A stretch of DNA of 64,000 bases, taken from assembly GCF_021021415.1 (NCBI RefSeq), contig NZ_JAINWJ010000032.1, forward strand, positions 1 through 64,000, read 5' to 3'. This document shows positions 43,603 to 52,691 of the stretch, piece by piece; within the stretch, counting starts at the first letter, position 1, and each line of letters begins with the position of its first letter. The stretch comes from Martelella mediterranea (GTDB lineage: Bacteria; Pseudomonadota; Alphaproteobacteria; Rhizobiales; Rhizobiaceae). The notes beneath the pieces are model-generated. The model made no database searches and was not told the origin of the DNA. It saw nothing but the letters and a program-made list of their open reading frames with translations. Both the position numbers and the translations under genes were made by a program.

Positions 43603-44550
43603 CTATTCGCCCGTAAGCGCCCTGGCGGCCTGACGCAGGGCCTCGCGGAAGGCCCTGACGGAGGCCATGGTTTCGTGTTCGGCGAGCGTAAGGAAGCCGA
43701 CCTGAATCTGCGGCAGCGTGCAACCGGGAATATCGAGCGCAACGACCTCGCCGCCGGCGAGCCGGCTTTCGAGCATGAAACGGGGCGTGAGCGTCAGCAC
43801 CTGCATTTCATGGGTCAGCGTGAGCAGCGAACCAGGGCCGGCGTTGAGCTCCAGCATCGGCTGTGGAAGGATCACGCCGTGGTTGCGCAGTTCCGTTTCG
43901 AGCTCGACGCGATTATTGCTCTCTTCGGGCGGCAGCAACCACGGCCACGCTGCCAGTTCGGCGATGTCGATATCGGTTCGTCCCGCCAGCGGATGGTTCT
44001 TCGAACAGGCAATCACAAGATCGGAGCGCGTCAGTGGGTCGTGGCGCAACACCGGCACCACCTTTTTCGGGATATGGTTCCAGTCGATCCTCCCGACATA
44101 GCAGTCGAGCCGGCCGTCCCAGAGCTCGCGCAACACATCGCCGACGACGCCGACCGATATGCGGTAGCGGACGGCGCTCCTTTCGGCATCGAGAATTTTG
44201 AGCGCCGCAGGCAGGAGGTTGAAGTTCAGCGCCGGATTGGCGCCGATCCTGACGATCGGCGAGGGGCTGGTCTTCAGTTCGGCCATGAGATGGTCGAGGG
44301 AGGAGAGGCCCGAACGGGCTCGTTCCAGGGCGACGCGACCGGCAGGCGTCAGCTCGACGCCGCGCACCGACCGCGCCACCAGCTCGACGCCGAAGGCATA
44401 TTCCAGATCCTTCACCATTTGCGAAACGGCGGGCTGGGTCCGGTTGAGGACCTGACCGACGGCGCGCAGGGAGCGATGCTCGTCGATCAGTTCGAGGAGG
44501 CGCAGATGCCTGAAACGCAGGCCATCGAGTCGGTGTGATGCACTAGCCAT
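43603..44550 (-). CDS. LysR-family transcriptional regulator
   Basis: A regulator of about 315 residues. The N-terminal helix-turn-helix is LRAVGQVLNRTQPAVSQMVKDLEYAFGVELVARSVRGVELTPAG. The C-terminal periplasmic-binding-like effector domain follows. The start at ATG 44550 is used; a GTG two codons earlier is possible. It is divergent from the tripartite transporter operon with 124 bp between, the usual layout for an activator controlling its neighbour. The gap contains AGAAAG/TTTCT inverted sequences and T-N11-A candidates, but no single LysR box stands out. The inducer is probably the transported acid. Confidence 0.88.
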   Translation of the reverse strand: MASASHRLDGLRFRHLRLLELIDEHRSLRAVGQVLNRTQPAVSQMVKDLEYAFGVELVARSVRGVELTPAGRVALERARSGLSSLDHLMAELKTSPSPIVRIGANPALNFNLLPAALKILDAERSAVRYRISVGVVGDVLRELWDGRLDCYVGRIDWNHIPKKVVPVLRHDPLTRSDLVIACSKNHPLAGRTDIDIAELAAWPWLLPPEESNNRVELETELRNHGVILPQPMLELNAGPGSLLTLTHEMQVLTLTPRFMLESRLAGGEVVALDIPGCTLPQIQVGFLTLAEHETMASVRAFREALRQAARALTGE

Positions 44551-44674
44551 AAGCACAACTTATCATATTGAAGAAAGTTTCTACTATTTCTTTTGGCTAA
44601 ATCGGCAAATAGTGCAACCGAGGAGAGTGACGGCAGGCGTTTGTCGCCGACGCGTCACCGATCGGGAGGAAAAA

Positions 44675-45121
44675 TTGAGACGCGCCAATATCGTTTCCGG
44701 CGTTGTTCTGGCTCTTCTGGGCCTGTTTGCGCTTGTCTTCATCATTCCGAAAGGGATCGGCGAGGGGCCTGACGGCATGATGTCGCCCCGTCTCGTGCCG
44801 AACATGATGATGATCGTCGTGGTCGTGCTGTCGGCCTTTCTGGCGTTTTCCAATCTGCGCGCCAAACCCACGCCGGAGGACGCCGAGCCGACGATCACGC
44901 GCGGGGAAGCGCTGGCGCTGGTCAAGATCGGCGCGGTGTTCCTGATCTCGATCGCGCTTTACCTGCTTCTCGCCCCGCTTGCCGGCGGTATCTTCCTGGT
45001 GGCGGCGAGCCTGCTGCTTCTGGGCGAGCGGCGACCGCTGGTGATCATCGGCATGACCGCCGGGCTGCTGATTGCGGTCTGGCTGCTGTTTTACAAGCTG
45101 CTTGGGACGGGCATTCTATGA
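44675..45121 (+). CDS. tctB: Tripartite tricarboxylate transporter TctB-family protein
   Basis: A 148-residue small membrane subunit with four helices (ANIVSGVVLALLGLFALVF, MMMIVVVVLSAFLAF, VKIGAVFLISIALYLLLAPL, VIIGMTAGLLIAVWLLFY). The start is TTG at 44675, seven bases after GGGAGGA; an earlier in-frame ATG adds an Arg-rich stretch without family likeness. It overlaps tctA by ATGA. TctB helps the large permease and is required for full uptake in characterised systems. Confidence 0.85.
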   Translation: MRRANIVSGVVLALLGLFALVFIIPKGIGEGPDGMMSPRLVPNMMMIVVVVLSAFLAFSNLRAKPTPEDAEPTITRGEALALVKIGAVFLISIALYLLLAPLAGGIFLVAASLLLLGERRPLVIIGMTAGLLIAVWLLFYKLLGTGIL

Positions 45122-46695
45122 GCCATATCCTTCTCGGTTTTCAGGATGTCCTGCACCCGGCCACGCTGGTCTGGGTCGCGCTCGGCGTGTTCATCGGCTA
45201 TGTCGTCGGCGCGCTGCCGGGGCTCGGCAAGGGCACCGGCGTGGCGGTCGCCATTCCGCTGACCTTCTATCTTACGCCGCCGGCTGCGATCGGCATGCTG
45301 ATCGGCATCGCCAAGGGCAGCGGCGCGGGCAGCGCGGTCTCCGCCATCCTGCTCAACACGCCCGGCGAACCGTCCTCGGCGCCGACCGCGCTGGACGGCT
45401 ATCCGCTGGCGCGCCAGGGCAAGGCGCAGAAGGCGCTGAAAATGGGGCTGTTCGCCTCGGTGATCGGCGATTTTCTCTCGACCATCATCCTGATCCTGCT
45501 GGCCGCTCCGCTGGCGCGCTATGCGCTTCTGATCGGTCCGGTGGAGCTCTGCGCGATCCTGCTGTTCTCGCTCACCTTTATCGGCGGGCTTTCCGGCACC
45601 TCGATGACCAAGGGGCTGATTGCCGGCGCGCTCGGCATCTTCTTCGCAACGATCGGGTTCGAGACCGAGACCTTCGTGCCGCGCATGAGCTTCGGTCTGC
45701 TGGAACTCGATGACGGCATCAAGCTGGTGCCGATGGCAATCGGCATGCTGGCGGTTGCCGAAATGGTGGTGCAGGCGGGCAATCTCAAGGCGCTCGATTC
45801 CGCGACGGACCAGATCCGCGACAGCGACAGGCGCGAAGACCGCGTGATCCTGTGGTCGGAGTGGCGTCGCTGCTTTCCCGCGATCGCGCGCGGCACGCTG
45901 ATCGGCTCGGTCGTCGGCATCCTGCCGGGTCTTGGCGCCAGCGTCGGCTCGTTCATGTCCTATGGCGCCACCCGCAAGGCCTCCAAGACGCCGGAGAAAT
46001 TTGGCAAGGGCATGATCGAGGGCGTGGCGGCCGCCGAAAGCGCGGACAACGCGGTCGTGCCGGCAAGCCTGATCCCGCTGTTCGCGCTCGGCATTCCCGG
46101 CAGCGTCATCGCCGCGATCCTGATCGCCGCCTTCATCCTGCACGGGCTGACGCCCGGCCCGCTGATGTTCCAGCAGCAGCCGCGGCTCGTTGCCGATGTC
46201 TATGCCGCGATGCTGTGCGCCAGCGTGATCATGCTGGCGATCGGCTATCTTGGCCAGCGCGTCTTCGCCCAGATCATCAAGGCGCCGATGCGGCTGATCA
46301 TTCCGGGCGTGCTGCTGTTGTGCAGCATCGGCGCCTATATGGAAACCGGCAGCATTTTCTCGATCTATGTGATGCTCGCCTTCGCGGTTGTGGGGTTCTT
46401 CGCGCGCAAGCTCGATTTTTCCTTCGTGACCTTCCTGATCGGCTTCGTCATCGGCCCCAATCTGGAGCTGAGCTTCCGCCAGTCGCTGCAACTGCTCGAT
46501 CACAAAGCGCTCAATCTGCTGCAGCACCCGATCGCGGTCGTGTTCCTGGTGCTGACCGTGGTGGTCGCCTGGTGGATCGGCCATGGCAGCAAGATGGCGG
46601 CGTCAGTCGGCAGGCACGACGCGCATGATTTTACCGGTCGCGAAGACCGGGAGGACGAGGAATTTCTCGCAATCAAAAGGGAGGATGAGCGATGA
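45118..46695 (+). CDS. tctA: Tripartite tricarboxylate transporter TctA-family permease
   Basis: A 525-residue large permease with about twelve helices. It shows the family signature ALPGLGKGTGVAVAIPLTFYLTPPAAIGMLIGIAKGSGAGSAVSAILLNTPGEPSSAPTALDGYPLARQGKAQKAL in the N-terminal half and a matching GLGASVGSFMSYGATRKASKTPEKFGKGMIEGVAAAESADNAV in the second. The C-terminal hydrophilic tail (about 30 residues) is slightly longer than usual. It is coupled to tctB and tctC by ATGA on both sides. Substrates of the family are citrate, tartrate, terephthalate and other carboxylates. Confidence 0.92.
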   Translation: MSHILLGFQDVLHPATLVWVALGVFIGYVVGALPGLGKGTGVAVAIPLTFYLTPPAAIGMLIGIAKGSGAGSAVSAILLNTPGEPSSAPTALDGYPLARQGKAQKALKMGLFASVIGDFLSTIILILLAAPLARYALLIGPVELCAILLFSLTFIGGLSGTSMTKGLIAGALGIFFATIGFETETFVPRMSFGLLELDDGIKLVPMAIGMLAVAEMVVQAGNLKALDSATDQIRDSDRREDRVILWSEWRRCFPAIARGTLIGSVVGILPGLGASVGSFMSYGATRKASKTPEKFGKGMIEGVAAAESADNAVVPASLIPLFALGIPGSVIAAILIAAFILHGLTPGPLMFQQQPRLVADVYAAMLCASVIMLAIGYLGQRVFAQIIKAPMRLIIPGVLLLCSIGAYMETGSIFSIYVMLAFAVVGFFARKLDFSFVTFLIGFVIGPNLELSFRQSLQLLDHKALNLLQHPIAVVFLVLTVVVAWWIGHGSKMAASVGRHDAHDFTGREDREDEEFLAIKREDER

Positions 46696-47660
46696 AATCG
46701 ATTACCAAACGGGGCCTGCTCGGCCTTATCAGCGGCGCGGCCATCGGCCTTGCCAGTCTCTCCGGCGCGGCTTTCGCCGATGATGCCTATCCCGACCGGC
46801 CGATCACCATGCTGGTGGGCTACGGCGCCGGTGGCCAGACCGATCTGGTCGCTCGCGCGGCCGCTCAGGTCATGTCCGATCATCTCGGCCAGCCGATCAA
46901 TATCGCCAACAAGCCGGGCGCCGGCGGAGCTGTCGCCGCGCGCGAGCTGACCAAGGCCAAGCCGGACGGCTATACCATGCTGTTCCAGTCGAATTCGGTG
47001 GTGAATACGTCGCCCTTCATCATGGAGGGCATCAACTTCACCGCGGACGATTTCGAATATGCCGGCATGATCACCGCCTATCAGGTCGGCATGGCCGCCC
47101 GTAAGGACAGCCCCTACAGCAACCTCACCGAATATCTGGCATGGGCCAAGGAGAATCCGGGCTCCAGCTTCGGCGCGCTGAGCCCCGAAGCGCGGCTCTA
47201 CATCGAGGCGCTGAGCAAGCAGAATGATATCGACGTCAATATCGTTCCGCTGCAGAGCGGCAGCGAGATGATCAATGCACTGCTCGGCAACCAGGTGGCG
47301 GCGGCGTTTTCCGGCGGCATTCACTATCGTTATCCGGAAGAGCTGAAGACGATCTCGGCGCTGACAACTTTCCGCCACCCGTCCGCGCCGGATGTTCCGA
47401 CCATCGATGAGGAGGGCTATCCGATGGCGATGGATTCGCGCACTACGCTGTTTCTGCCCAAGGGAACGCCCCGGGCGATCCTCGACCGCCTTGCCGAAGC
47501 GCTTTCCTTCGCCGAAACCGATGAGAGCTTCCAGAAGATCACCGCTGCTGCCGATATCCCGATCAAGTTCCTGGGTGTCGACGAGGCGTATCAGGAAATA
47601 CACTCTTCCTACGACAAGAACAGGCAGATCATCGAGACCGCCAAGCAGGCGGCGCAATAG
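46692..47660 (+). CDS. tctC: Tripartite tricarboxylate transporter substrate-binding protein (BUG/TctC family)
   Basis: A 322-residue periplasmic binding protein. The signal peptide MKSITKRGLLGLISGAAIGL ends near AFADDAYPDRP. The BUG-family fingerprints are PITMLVGYGAGGQTDLVARAAAQ, NKPGAGGAVAARELTKAKPDGYTM and the C-terminal ALSFAETDESFQKITAA. It is unusual in being the last transport gene. The carboxylate ligand is unknown; the downstream 2-keto-3-deoxypentonate enzymes suggest a sugar acid. A palindromic hairpin at 47688-47701 follows. Confidence 0.9.
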   Translation: MKSITKRGLLGLISGAAIGLASLSGAAFADDAYPDRPITMLVGYGAGGQTDLVARAAAQVMSDHLGQPINIANKPGAGGAVAARELTKAKPDGYTMLFQSNSVVNTSPFIMEGINFTADDFEYAGMITAYQVGMAARKDSPYSNLTEYLAWAKENPGSSFGALSPEARLYIEALSKQNDIDVNIVPLQSGSEMINALLGNQVAAAFSGGIHYRYPEELKTISALTTFRHPSAPDVPTIDEEGYPMAMDSRTTLFLPKGTPRAILDRLAEALSFAETDESFQKITAAADIPIKFLGVDEAYQEIHSSYDKNRQIIETAKQAAQ

Positions 47661-47687
47661 CAGGCCGCCTGCCAAACGAAATCGCGT

Positions 47688-47701
47688 CGCGCGATCGCGC
47701 G
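47688..47701 (+). other. Palindromic hairpin after tctC
   Basis: CGCGCGATCGCGCG is a perfect 14-bp palindrome in the 71-bp gap between tctC and the CoA-transferase gene. A smaller GCAGGC/GCCTGC inverted pair lies just before it. It may stabilise the tctC message; no U-run follows. Confidence 0.3.
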
Positions 47702-47731
47702 GCGCTCCTCTCCCAAGACCGGAAATCCGTT

Positions 47732-48934
47732 ATGTTTCAGCCACTCAAGGGCGTCAGGGTGATCGATTTGAGCCAGGTTCTGGCCGGCCCCTATGCCACC
47801 TATCAACTGGCCCTGATGGGCGCGGAAGTGATCAAGATCGAAAAGCCGGGCGAGGGCGACTGGACCCGCATCGGCGGCCTGCTGCCGGAGCTGACCGAGC
47901 GGCGCATGGCCTCGAGCTACCTGACCCAGAACGCCGACAAGAAATCCGTGACGCTCGATCTGAAAAATCCGAAGGGTCTCGAAATCGCCAAGAAGCTGAT
48001 CGCGGACGCGGATGTCTTCGTGGAAAATTTCAAGCCCGGCGTCGCCGAGCGGCTGGGCCTCGGCTTCGAGGTCGTGAAGGCGATCAAGCCGGATATCGTC
48101 TATTGCTCGATCTCCGCCTATGGCCAGAACGGACCGTGGAGCGCCAGGCCCGCCTATGATCACGTCATCCAGGGCATGTGCGGCATCATGCTGACCACCG
48201 GCAAGCCCGGCGATGGCCCGACCAAGGTCGGCGCGCCCTATATCGATTTCGCAACCGGCATGAATGCCGCGCAGGCGATTATGGCCGGGCTGCTGGAGGT
48301 CGCCCGCACCGGCAAGGCGGTCGAGGTCGACGTCGCCATGCTCGATACCGCGCTGATGCTGATGGCCTCGCTGATGACCCAGCACATGACCGCCGGATGG
48401 ATGCCGACCCAGAGCGGCAACGAGGCCTGGAGCGCCAGCCCCTCCTCGGGCGCGTTCGAGACAAGGGACGGGGTACTCATGCTTGCGGCCAACAACGCGC
48501 CGCAGTTCATTAGGCTCTGCAAGGCAATCGACCGCGACGACATTCTCGCCGACGAGCGCTGGAATACGCCCACCGCCGTCAAGGAGAACGCGGCCTCATT
48601 GCGCGAAACGCTGAACGCCACCTTCCTCACGCGTAGGGCGGATGAATGGGAGGCCCTGCTGGCAAAAGTCGATGTTCCCGCCGCCAGGGTGCGCAGTCTC
48701 GACGAAACCCTTTCGGAAGCGCATATTGCCGCGCGCGGCCTGCTCTCCGAATTCCGGATCGAAGGCCATGACGGGCCGATCCATGTGCCGTCGATGAGTT
48801 TCCGCGCCAATGGCGAGGCGGTGACCGCGCATGCGCCGCCCCCCGAACTCGGCGCCGACACCGCGGGCGTGCTAAAGGGAATCGGCCTTTCGGACGGCGA
48901 GATCGACGCATTGCGCGGCGCCGGGGCGATCTGA
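47732..48934 (+). CDS. CaiB/BaiF (family III) CoA-transferase
   Basis: A 400-residue family III CoA-transferase that moves CoA between acyl groups. The N-terminus PLKGVRVIDLSQVLAGPYATYQLALMGAEVIKIEKPG is diagnostic. The catalytic Asp lies in VGAPYIDFATGM near residue 173. LDLKNPKGLEIAKKLIADADVFVENFKPGV is another family element. In the cluster it could activate the imported acid, or recycle CoA from an intermediate, but XylX-type pathways do not need CoA, so its role is open. The start at 47732 has only a weak ribosome-binding site. Confidence 0.9.
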   Translation: MFQPLKGVRVIDLSQVLAGPYATYQLALMGAEVIKIEKPGEGDWTRIGGLLPELTERRMASSYLTQNADKKSVTLDLKNPKGLEIAKKLIADADVFVENFKPGVAERLGLGFEVVKAIKPDIVYCSISAYGQNGPWSARPAYDHVIQGMCGIMLTTGKPGDGPTKVGAPYIDFATGMNAAQAIMAGLLEVARTGKAVEVDVAMLDTALMLMASLMTQHMTAGWMPTQSGNEAWSASPSSGAFETRDGVLMLAANNAPQFIRLCKAIDRDDILADERWNTPTAVKENAASLRETLNATFLTRRADEWEALLAKVDVPAARVRSLDETLSEAHIAARGLLSEFRIEGHDGPIHVPSMSFRANGEAVTAHAPPPELGADTAGVLKGIGLSDGEIDALRGAGAI

Positions 48935-48954
48935 GGTGAGAGTGAGGAAAGACA

Positions 48955-49905
48955 ATGGATGCAAAGGATTGGCCGGGCCGGGACGGCGCCGTCAACACCG
49001 TCCGGTTTGACATAAAGGACCGGGACGCGCGCCTTCCGCTCGTCTGCCGTTTTCCCGCCGAAGGGCAGGCGAAGGGCATCGTCATTTTCTGCCACGGGCT
49101 CGGCGGCCACGGCGGCGATCATGTCGAACTTTCCACGTTTCTGGCAAGCCATGGCTATCTCGTCATCCATCCGACCTTTGCCGATGGCGTGGCCGCGCTC
49201 GAAGCTGTGGCGCGCGAGCTCGGCTTCGCGCCCGACGGGCCGGAAGTTTCAAAGTGGATCATCTTTCCGCCGCTGAGAGACCGGATGTTCCAGATTCTGC
49301 TCACGCCGCATTACTGGATGGAGCGGATCCGGATCGTCACCGCCATCATGGACAATCTGGCGGAAATCCGGGAAAAAACCATCGGCGCGTCGTCCACGAC
49401 CCTGCCCACCGCCATCGCCGGCCATTCCTTCGGCGCCTATACCTCGCAGCTGCTCGCCGGCGCGGAAATCGACATGCCGGGCGAAGGCCCGCGCAGCTTT
49501 CGGGATCCAAGGTTTGCGGCCGCCGTGCTGCTGAGCGGCCAGGGTCGCGGCCAGCAGGGCCTGCGCGAGGGCTCCTGGGCCGCGATGGACGGGCCCGTGC
49601 TGACGGTGACCGGAACCCTCGATGGCGGCGCCAAGGGGCAGGACTGGAACTGGAAGACCGAACCGTTTCATCACGCTCCGGAAGGCGAAAAATACCTCGC
49701 CGTGCTGCATGAGGCCGATCATTTTCTCGGCGGCATGACCGATAACGACCCGACCCCCGGCCACCCCGACCAGCGCGAAGCGGTCTCCATGCTGACCCTC
49801 GCCTTCCTCGATGCCCATCTTGCGGATGACCAAAATGCGCGCGCATGGCTTACCGCGCTTGAAGACCGCATCGTCGACTGGCCCGCGCAGTTCATGCGCA
49901 AGTAA
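48955..49905 (+). CDS. Alpha/beta hydrolase (dienelactone hydrolase/PAF-acetylhydrolase-like)
   Basis: A 316-residue hydrolase. The oxyanion motif is FCHGLGGHGGD, the nucleophile Ser lies in AIAGHSFGAYTSQLL and the catalytic His in LHEADHFLGGM, with Asp between them in the SDR-like strand VTGTLDGGAKG. No signal peptide is seen, so it acts in the cytoplasm. It may hydrolyse a lactone or ester of the imported acid, which would supply the open-chain acid for the enzymes that follow. It lies 20 bp after the CoA-transferase gene. Confidence 0.82.
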   Translation: MDAKDWPGRDGAVNTVRFDIKDRDARLPLVCRFPAEGQAKGIVIFCHGLGGHGGDHVELSTFLASHGYLVIHPTFADGVAALEAVARELGFAPDGPEVSKWIIFPPLRDRMFQILLTPHYWMERIRIVTAIMDNLAEIREKTIGASSTTLPTAIAGHSFGAYTSQLLAGAEIDMPGEGPRSFRDPRFAAAVLLSGQGRGQQGLREGSWAAMDGPVLTVTGTLDGGAKGQDWNWKTEPFHHAPEGEKYLAVLHEADHFLGGMTDNDPTPGHPDQREAVSMLTLAFLDAHLADDQNARAWLTALEDRIVDWPAQFMRK

Positions 49906-50003
49906 GGCTTTCCTGCAGCCGGCCAGGCGTAACTACCGGGGAGGGTGCTTGCGTCAGTTAAGATTTTGCGCATTCTTGCAGGCCATACCCAAGGGAGGCA
50001 GGG

Positions 50004-51140
50004 ATGAGCATTATCGACGACCCAACCGGCGTCTACATCGGCCGCGTCTGGCTTGCGGAGGCCAATGGACCCGCAATCGTAACGTTGCGCGACGGCGCGC
50101 TCTTCGACATAACCGACAGAGCGGCGCCAACGGTGCGCGACATTTGCGAGATGGCGGACCCCGTTGCTTATGTCCGCAACGCAGAAGGCCGGTTTCTCGG
50201 TCCGCTCGATGACATCGCAGCGGCGCGTCCCGGCGACCCGGTCCATCTGCTGAGCCCCTGTGACCTGCAGGCGATCAAGGCGTGCGGCGTTACCTTTGCG
50301 CGCTCCATGGTCGAGCGCGTGATCGAAGAGAAGGCCGCCGGCGATCCGAAAAAGGCGGAAACCATCCGCGCCCGCATCGGCGAGAAGATCGGCGACAGCC
50401 TGAAAAACCTGGAGGCCGGCTCCCCGGCTGCCGCCCGGGTCAAGGAGGCTCTGATCGAGGAAGGATTGTGGAGCCAGTATCTCGAGGTCGGCATCGGCCC
50501 GGATGCGGAGGTGTTCTCGAAAGCGCAGGTTTTGTCCTCGGTCGGTCCCGGCGCGGATGTGGGCCTTCATCCGGTCTCGCAATGGAACAATCCGGAGCCC
50601 GAGATTGTTCTCGCTGTATCTTCGACGGGCCGCATCGTCGGCGCCGCGCTCGGCAATGACGTCAATCTGCGCGATGTTGAGGGCCGCTCGGCCCTGCTGC
50701 TGGGCAAGGCGAAGGACAATAATGCCTCGGCGGCGATCGGGCCGATGATCCGGCTGTTCGATGACCGCTTCAAGCTCGACGATGTGCGCCGGGCGGAATT
50801 GAGGCTGACGGTAGAGGGCGAGGACGGCTACACCATGACGGGACATTCATCGATGTCGGAAATCAGCCGCGACCCGGAACTGCTCGTCGCCCAGACCATC
50901 GGCACGCATCATCAATATCCCGACGGCTTCATGCTTTACCTCGGCACGCTGTTTGCGCCCACCGAGGACCGAGACGTGAAGGGCGAGGGCTTCACACACA
51001 AGATCGGCGACAGGGTTACGATCGAAGCCCAGGGGCTTGGCCGGCTCACCAATACCGTACGCCTTTCGACGGCATGCCCGCCGTGGACTTTTGGCATTCG
51101 CGCGCTGATGACGAATCTTAGCGAACGCGACCTCATCTGA
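50004..51140 (+). CDS. FAH-family 2-keto-3-deoxypentonate dehydratase (XylX-like)
   Basis: A 378-residue fumarylacetoacetate-hydrolase-fold protein. The length, the N-terminal GVYIGRVWLAEANGPAIVTLRDG, ACGVTFARSMVERVIEE and the metal-site stretch NNPEPEIVLAVSSTGRIVG with GNDVNLRD fit the XylX-type 2-keto-3-deoxy-pentonate dehydratases, rather than fumarylacetoacetase. By that family it converts 2-keto-3-deoxy-xylonate or arabinonate to 2-ketoglutarate semialdehyde. The next gene encodes the matching semialdehyde dehydrogenase, which supports the call. The ATG follows AAGGGAGGCAGGG. Confidence 0.82.
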   Translation: MSIIDDPTGVYIGRVWLAEANGPAIVTLRDGALFDITDRAAPTVRDICEMADPVAYVRNAEGRFLGPLDDIAAARPGDPVHLLSPCDLQAIKACGVTFARSMVERVIEEKAAGDPKKAETIRARIGEKIGDSLKNLEAGSPAAARVKEALIEEGLWSQYLEVGIGPDAEVFSKAQVLSSVGPGADVGLHPVSQWNNPEPEIVLAVSSTGRIVGAALGNDVNLRDVEGRSALLLGKAKDNNASAAIGPMIRLFDDRFKLDDVRRAELRLTVEGEDGYTMTGHSSMSEISRDPELLVAQTIGTHHQYPDGFMLYLGTLFAPTEDRDVKGEGFTHKIGDRVTIEAQGLGRLTNTVRLSTACPPWTFGIRALMTNLSERDLI

Positions 51141-51152
51141 ATGGAGACATCT

Positions 51153-52673
51153 ATGACTTTCGAACCACATGGCCGGCACCTGGTCGGCGGCGAATGGAAA
51201 GAAACCGCCAAACGCTTTACCTCACAGCCGGTGACCGGAAAGCCGCTCGAATACTTCGAAGCCGATGAGGCGCTGGTGGACGAGGCGGCAAAGGCCGCCG
51301 AGGCCGCGTTCTGGGACTATGGTTACACTTCGCGCCGAACCCGCGCCGAATTCCTGAACAAGATCGCCGACGAGATCGAAAAGCGCGGCAGCGACATCAC
51401 CGCGATCGCCATGGCGGAAACCGGCCTGCCGGAGGCGCGGCTTGAGGGCGAGCGCGGCCGCACGACGGGCCAGCTCCGCATGTTCGCGCGCCATATCATG
51501 GACGGCGACTATCTCGACCGCAGGCATGACGCCGCCAATCCCGAGGCGACCCCGCCCACGCCGGACCTGAAGATGATCCAGCGCCCGATCGGCCCCGTGG
51601 CTGTGTTCGGCGCGTCGAATTTCCCGCTGGCGTTTTCAACGGCCGGCGGCGACACCGCTTCCGCCCTCGCCGCCGGTTGCCCCGTGGTGGTCAAGGGCCA
51701 CCCCGCCCACCCCGGAACGGGCGAGATCGTGGCCGAGGCGATTGCCGCGGCGGCGGAGAAATGCGGCATTCATCCGGGCGTGTTCTCCCTGCTTCAGGGC
51801 GCCTCGCACGAGGCCGGCACGATGCTTGTCACCCATCCGTTGATCAAGGCGGTCGGCTTCACCGGCTCGCTTGCCGGCGGCAAGGCGCTGTTCGATCTTT
51901 GCGCCCGTCGCGACGAGCCGATCCCGTTCTTCGGCGAGCTTGGCTCGGTCAACCCCAACTTCCTGTTGCCGGACGCGCTCGCCAATCGCGGGAGCGAGAT
52001 CGCCAAAGGCTGGGCCGGATCGCTGACCATGGGCGTCGGCCAGTTCTGCACCAATCCGGGCCTGATGGTGACGCTGGCCGGTCCCGAGGCCGACCGGTTC
52101 GCCGAAGAGGCGGCAGAGGAGCTTGGCAGGGTCGGCGCGGCCACGATGTTGACCGACGGCATAGCCGAGGCCTTCCGCAAGGGCAGCGATGCTGTTGCCC
52201 ATGCATCCGGGGTCGAAACGCTGGTCAAGTTGGAGGCGGATCAGCGCAAGGCCGCGCCCGCGCTCTACAAGGTTTCAGCCGCGGCATTCATCGAAAACCC
52301 GGCGCTCGCCCATGAGGTTTTCGGCCCGCTCGGCATCATTGTCGTGGCATCGAACGCCCAGGAGATGCGGGCTGTCGCCGAGCGGCTGGAGGGCCAGCTG
52401 ACCTGCACGCTGCATATGGATCATGATGATGCCGAGTTCGCCGGCTCGCTGCTGCCGGTGCTGGAGCGCAAGGCCGGCCGGCTGCTCGCCAACGGATTCT
52501 CGACCGGGGTCGCCGTTGCCGATGCCATGGTCCATGGCGGGCCCTACCCGGCGACCACAATTTTCGGCGGCACCTCGGTCGGCACCATGGCGATACGCCG
52601 CTTCCTGCGGCCGGTCTGCTATCAGAACATGCCGACGGCGCTGCTGCCGGAGGATTTGCGGCATACCGGGTAA
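51153..52673 (+). CDS. 2-Ketoglutarate-semialdehyde (2,5-dioxovalerate) dehydrogenase
   Basis: A 506-residue NADP-type ALDH. The family patterns are FGASNFPLAFSTAGGDTASALAAGCPVVVKGHPAHPGTG, the catalytic Glu in PFFGELGSVNPNFLLP and the Cys in GVGQFCTNPGLM. These are characteristic of ketoglutarate-semialdehyde dehydrogenases. It would make 2-oxoglutarate as the end product of the pathway. The start at 51153 follows GGAG, with an in-frame ATG at 51141 as alternative. It follows the XylX-like dehydratase directly and ends the operon; the next gene is convergent. Confidence 0.9.
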   Translation: MTFEPHGRHLVGGEWKETAKRFTSQPVTGKPLEYFEADEALVDEAAKAAEAAFWDYGYTSRRTRAEFLNKIADEIEKRGSDITAIAMAETGLPEARLEGERGRTTGQLRMFARHIMDGDYLDRRHDAANPEATPPTPDLKMIQRPIGPVAVFGASNFPLAFSTAGGDTASALAAGCPVVVKGHPAHPGTGEIVAEAIAAAAEKCGIHPGVFSLLQGASHEAGTMLVTHPLIKAVGFTGSLAGGKALFDLCARRDEPIPFFGELGSVNPNFLLPDALANRGSEIAKGWAGSLTMGVGQFCTNPGLMVTLAGPEADRFAEEAAEELGRVGAATMLTDGIAEAFRKGSDAVAHASGVETLVKLEADQRKAAPALYKVSAAAFIENPALAHEVFGPLGIIVVASNAQEMRAVAERLEGQLTCTLHMDHDDAEFAGSLLPVLERKAGRLLANGFSTGVAVADAMVHGGPYPATTIFGGTSVGTMAIRRFLRPVCYQNMPTALLPEDLRHTG

Positions 52674-52691
52674 CACCGGCGGCGGCTGAAG

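Noticed and set aside
45091-46584. 497-codon minus-strand frame opposite tctA
   Set aside because: The product is Arg, Asp and His rich without domain likeness, while TctA carries both family repeats.
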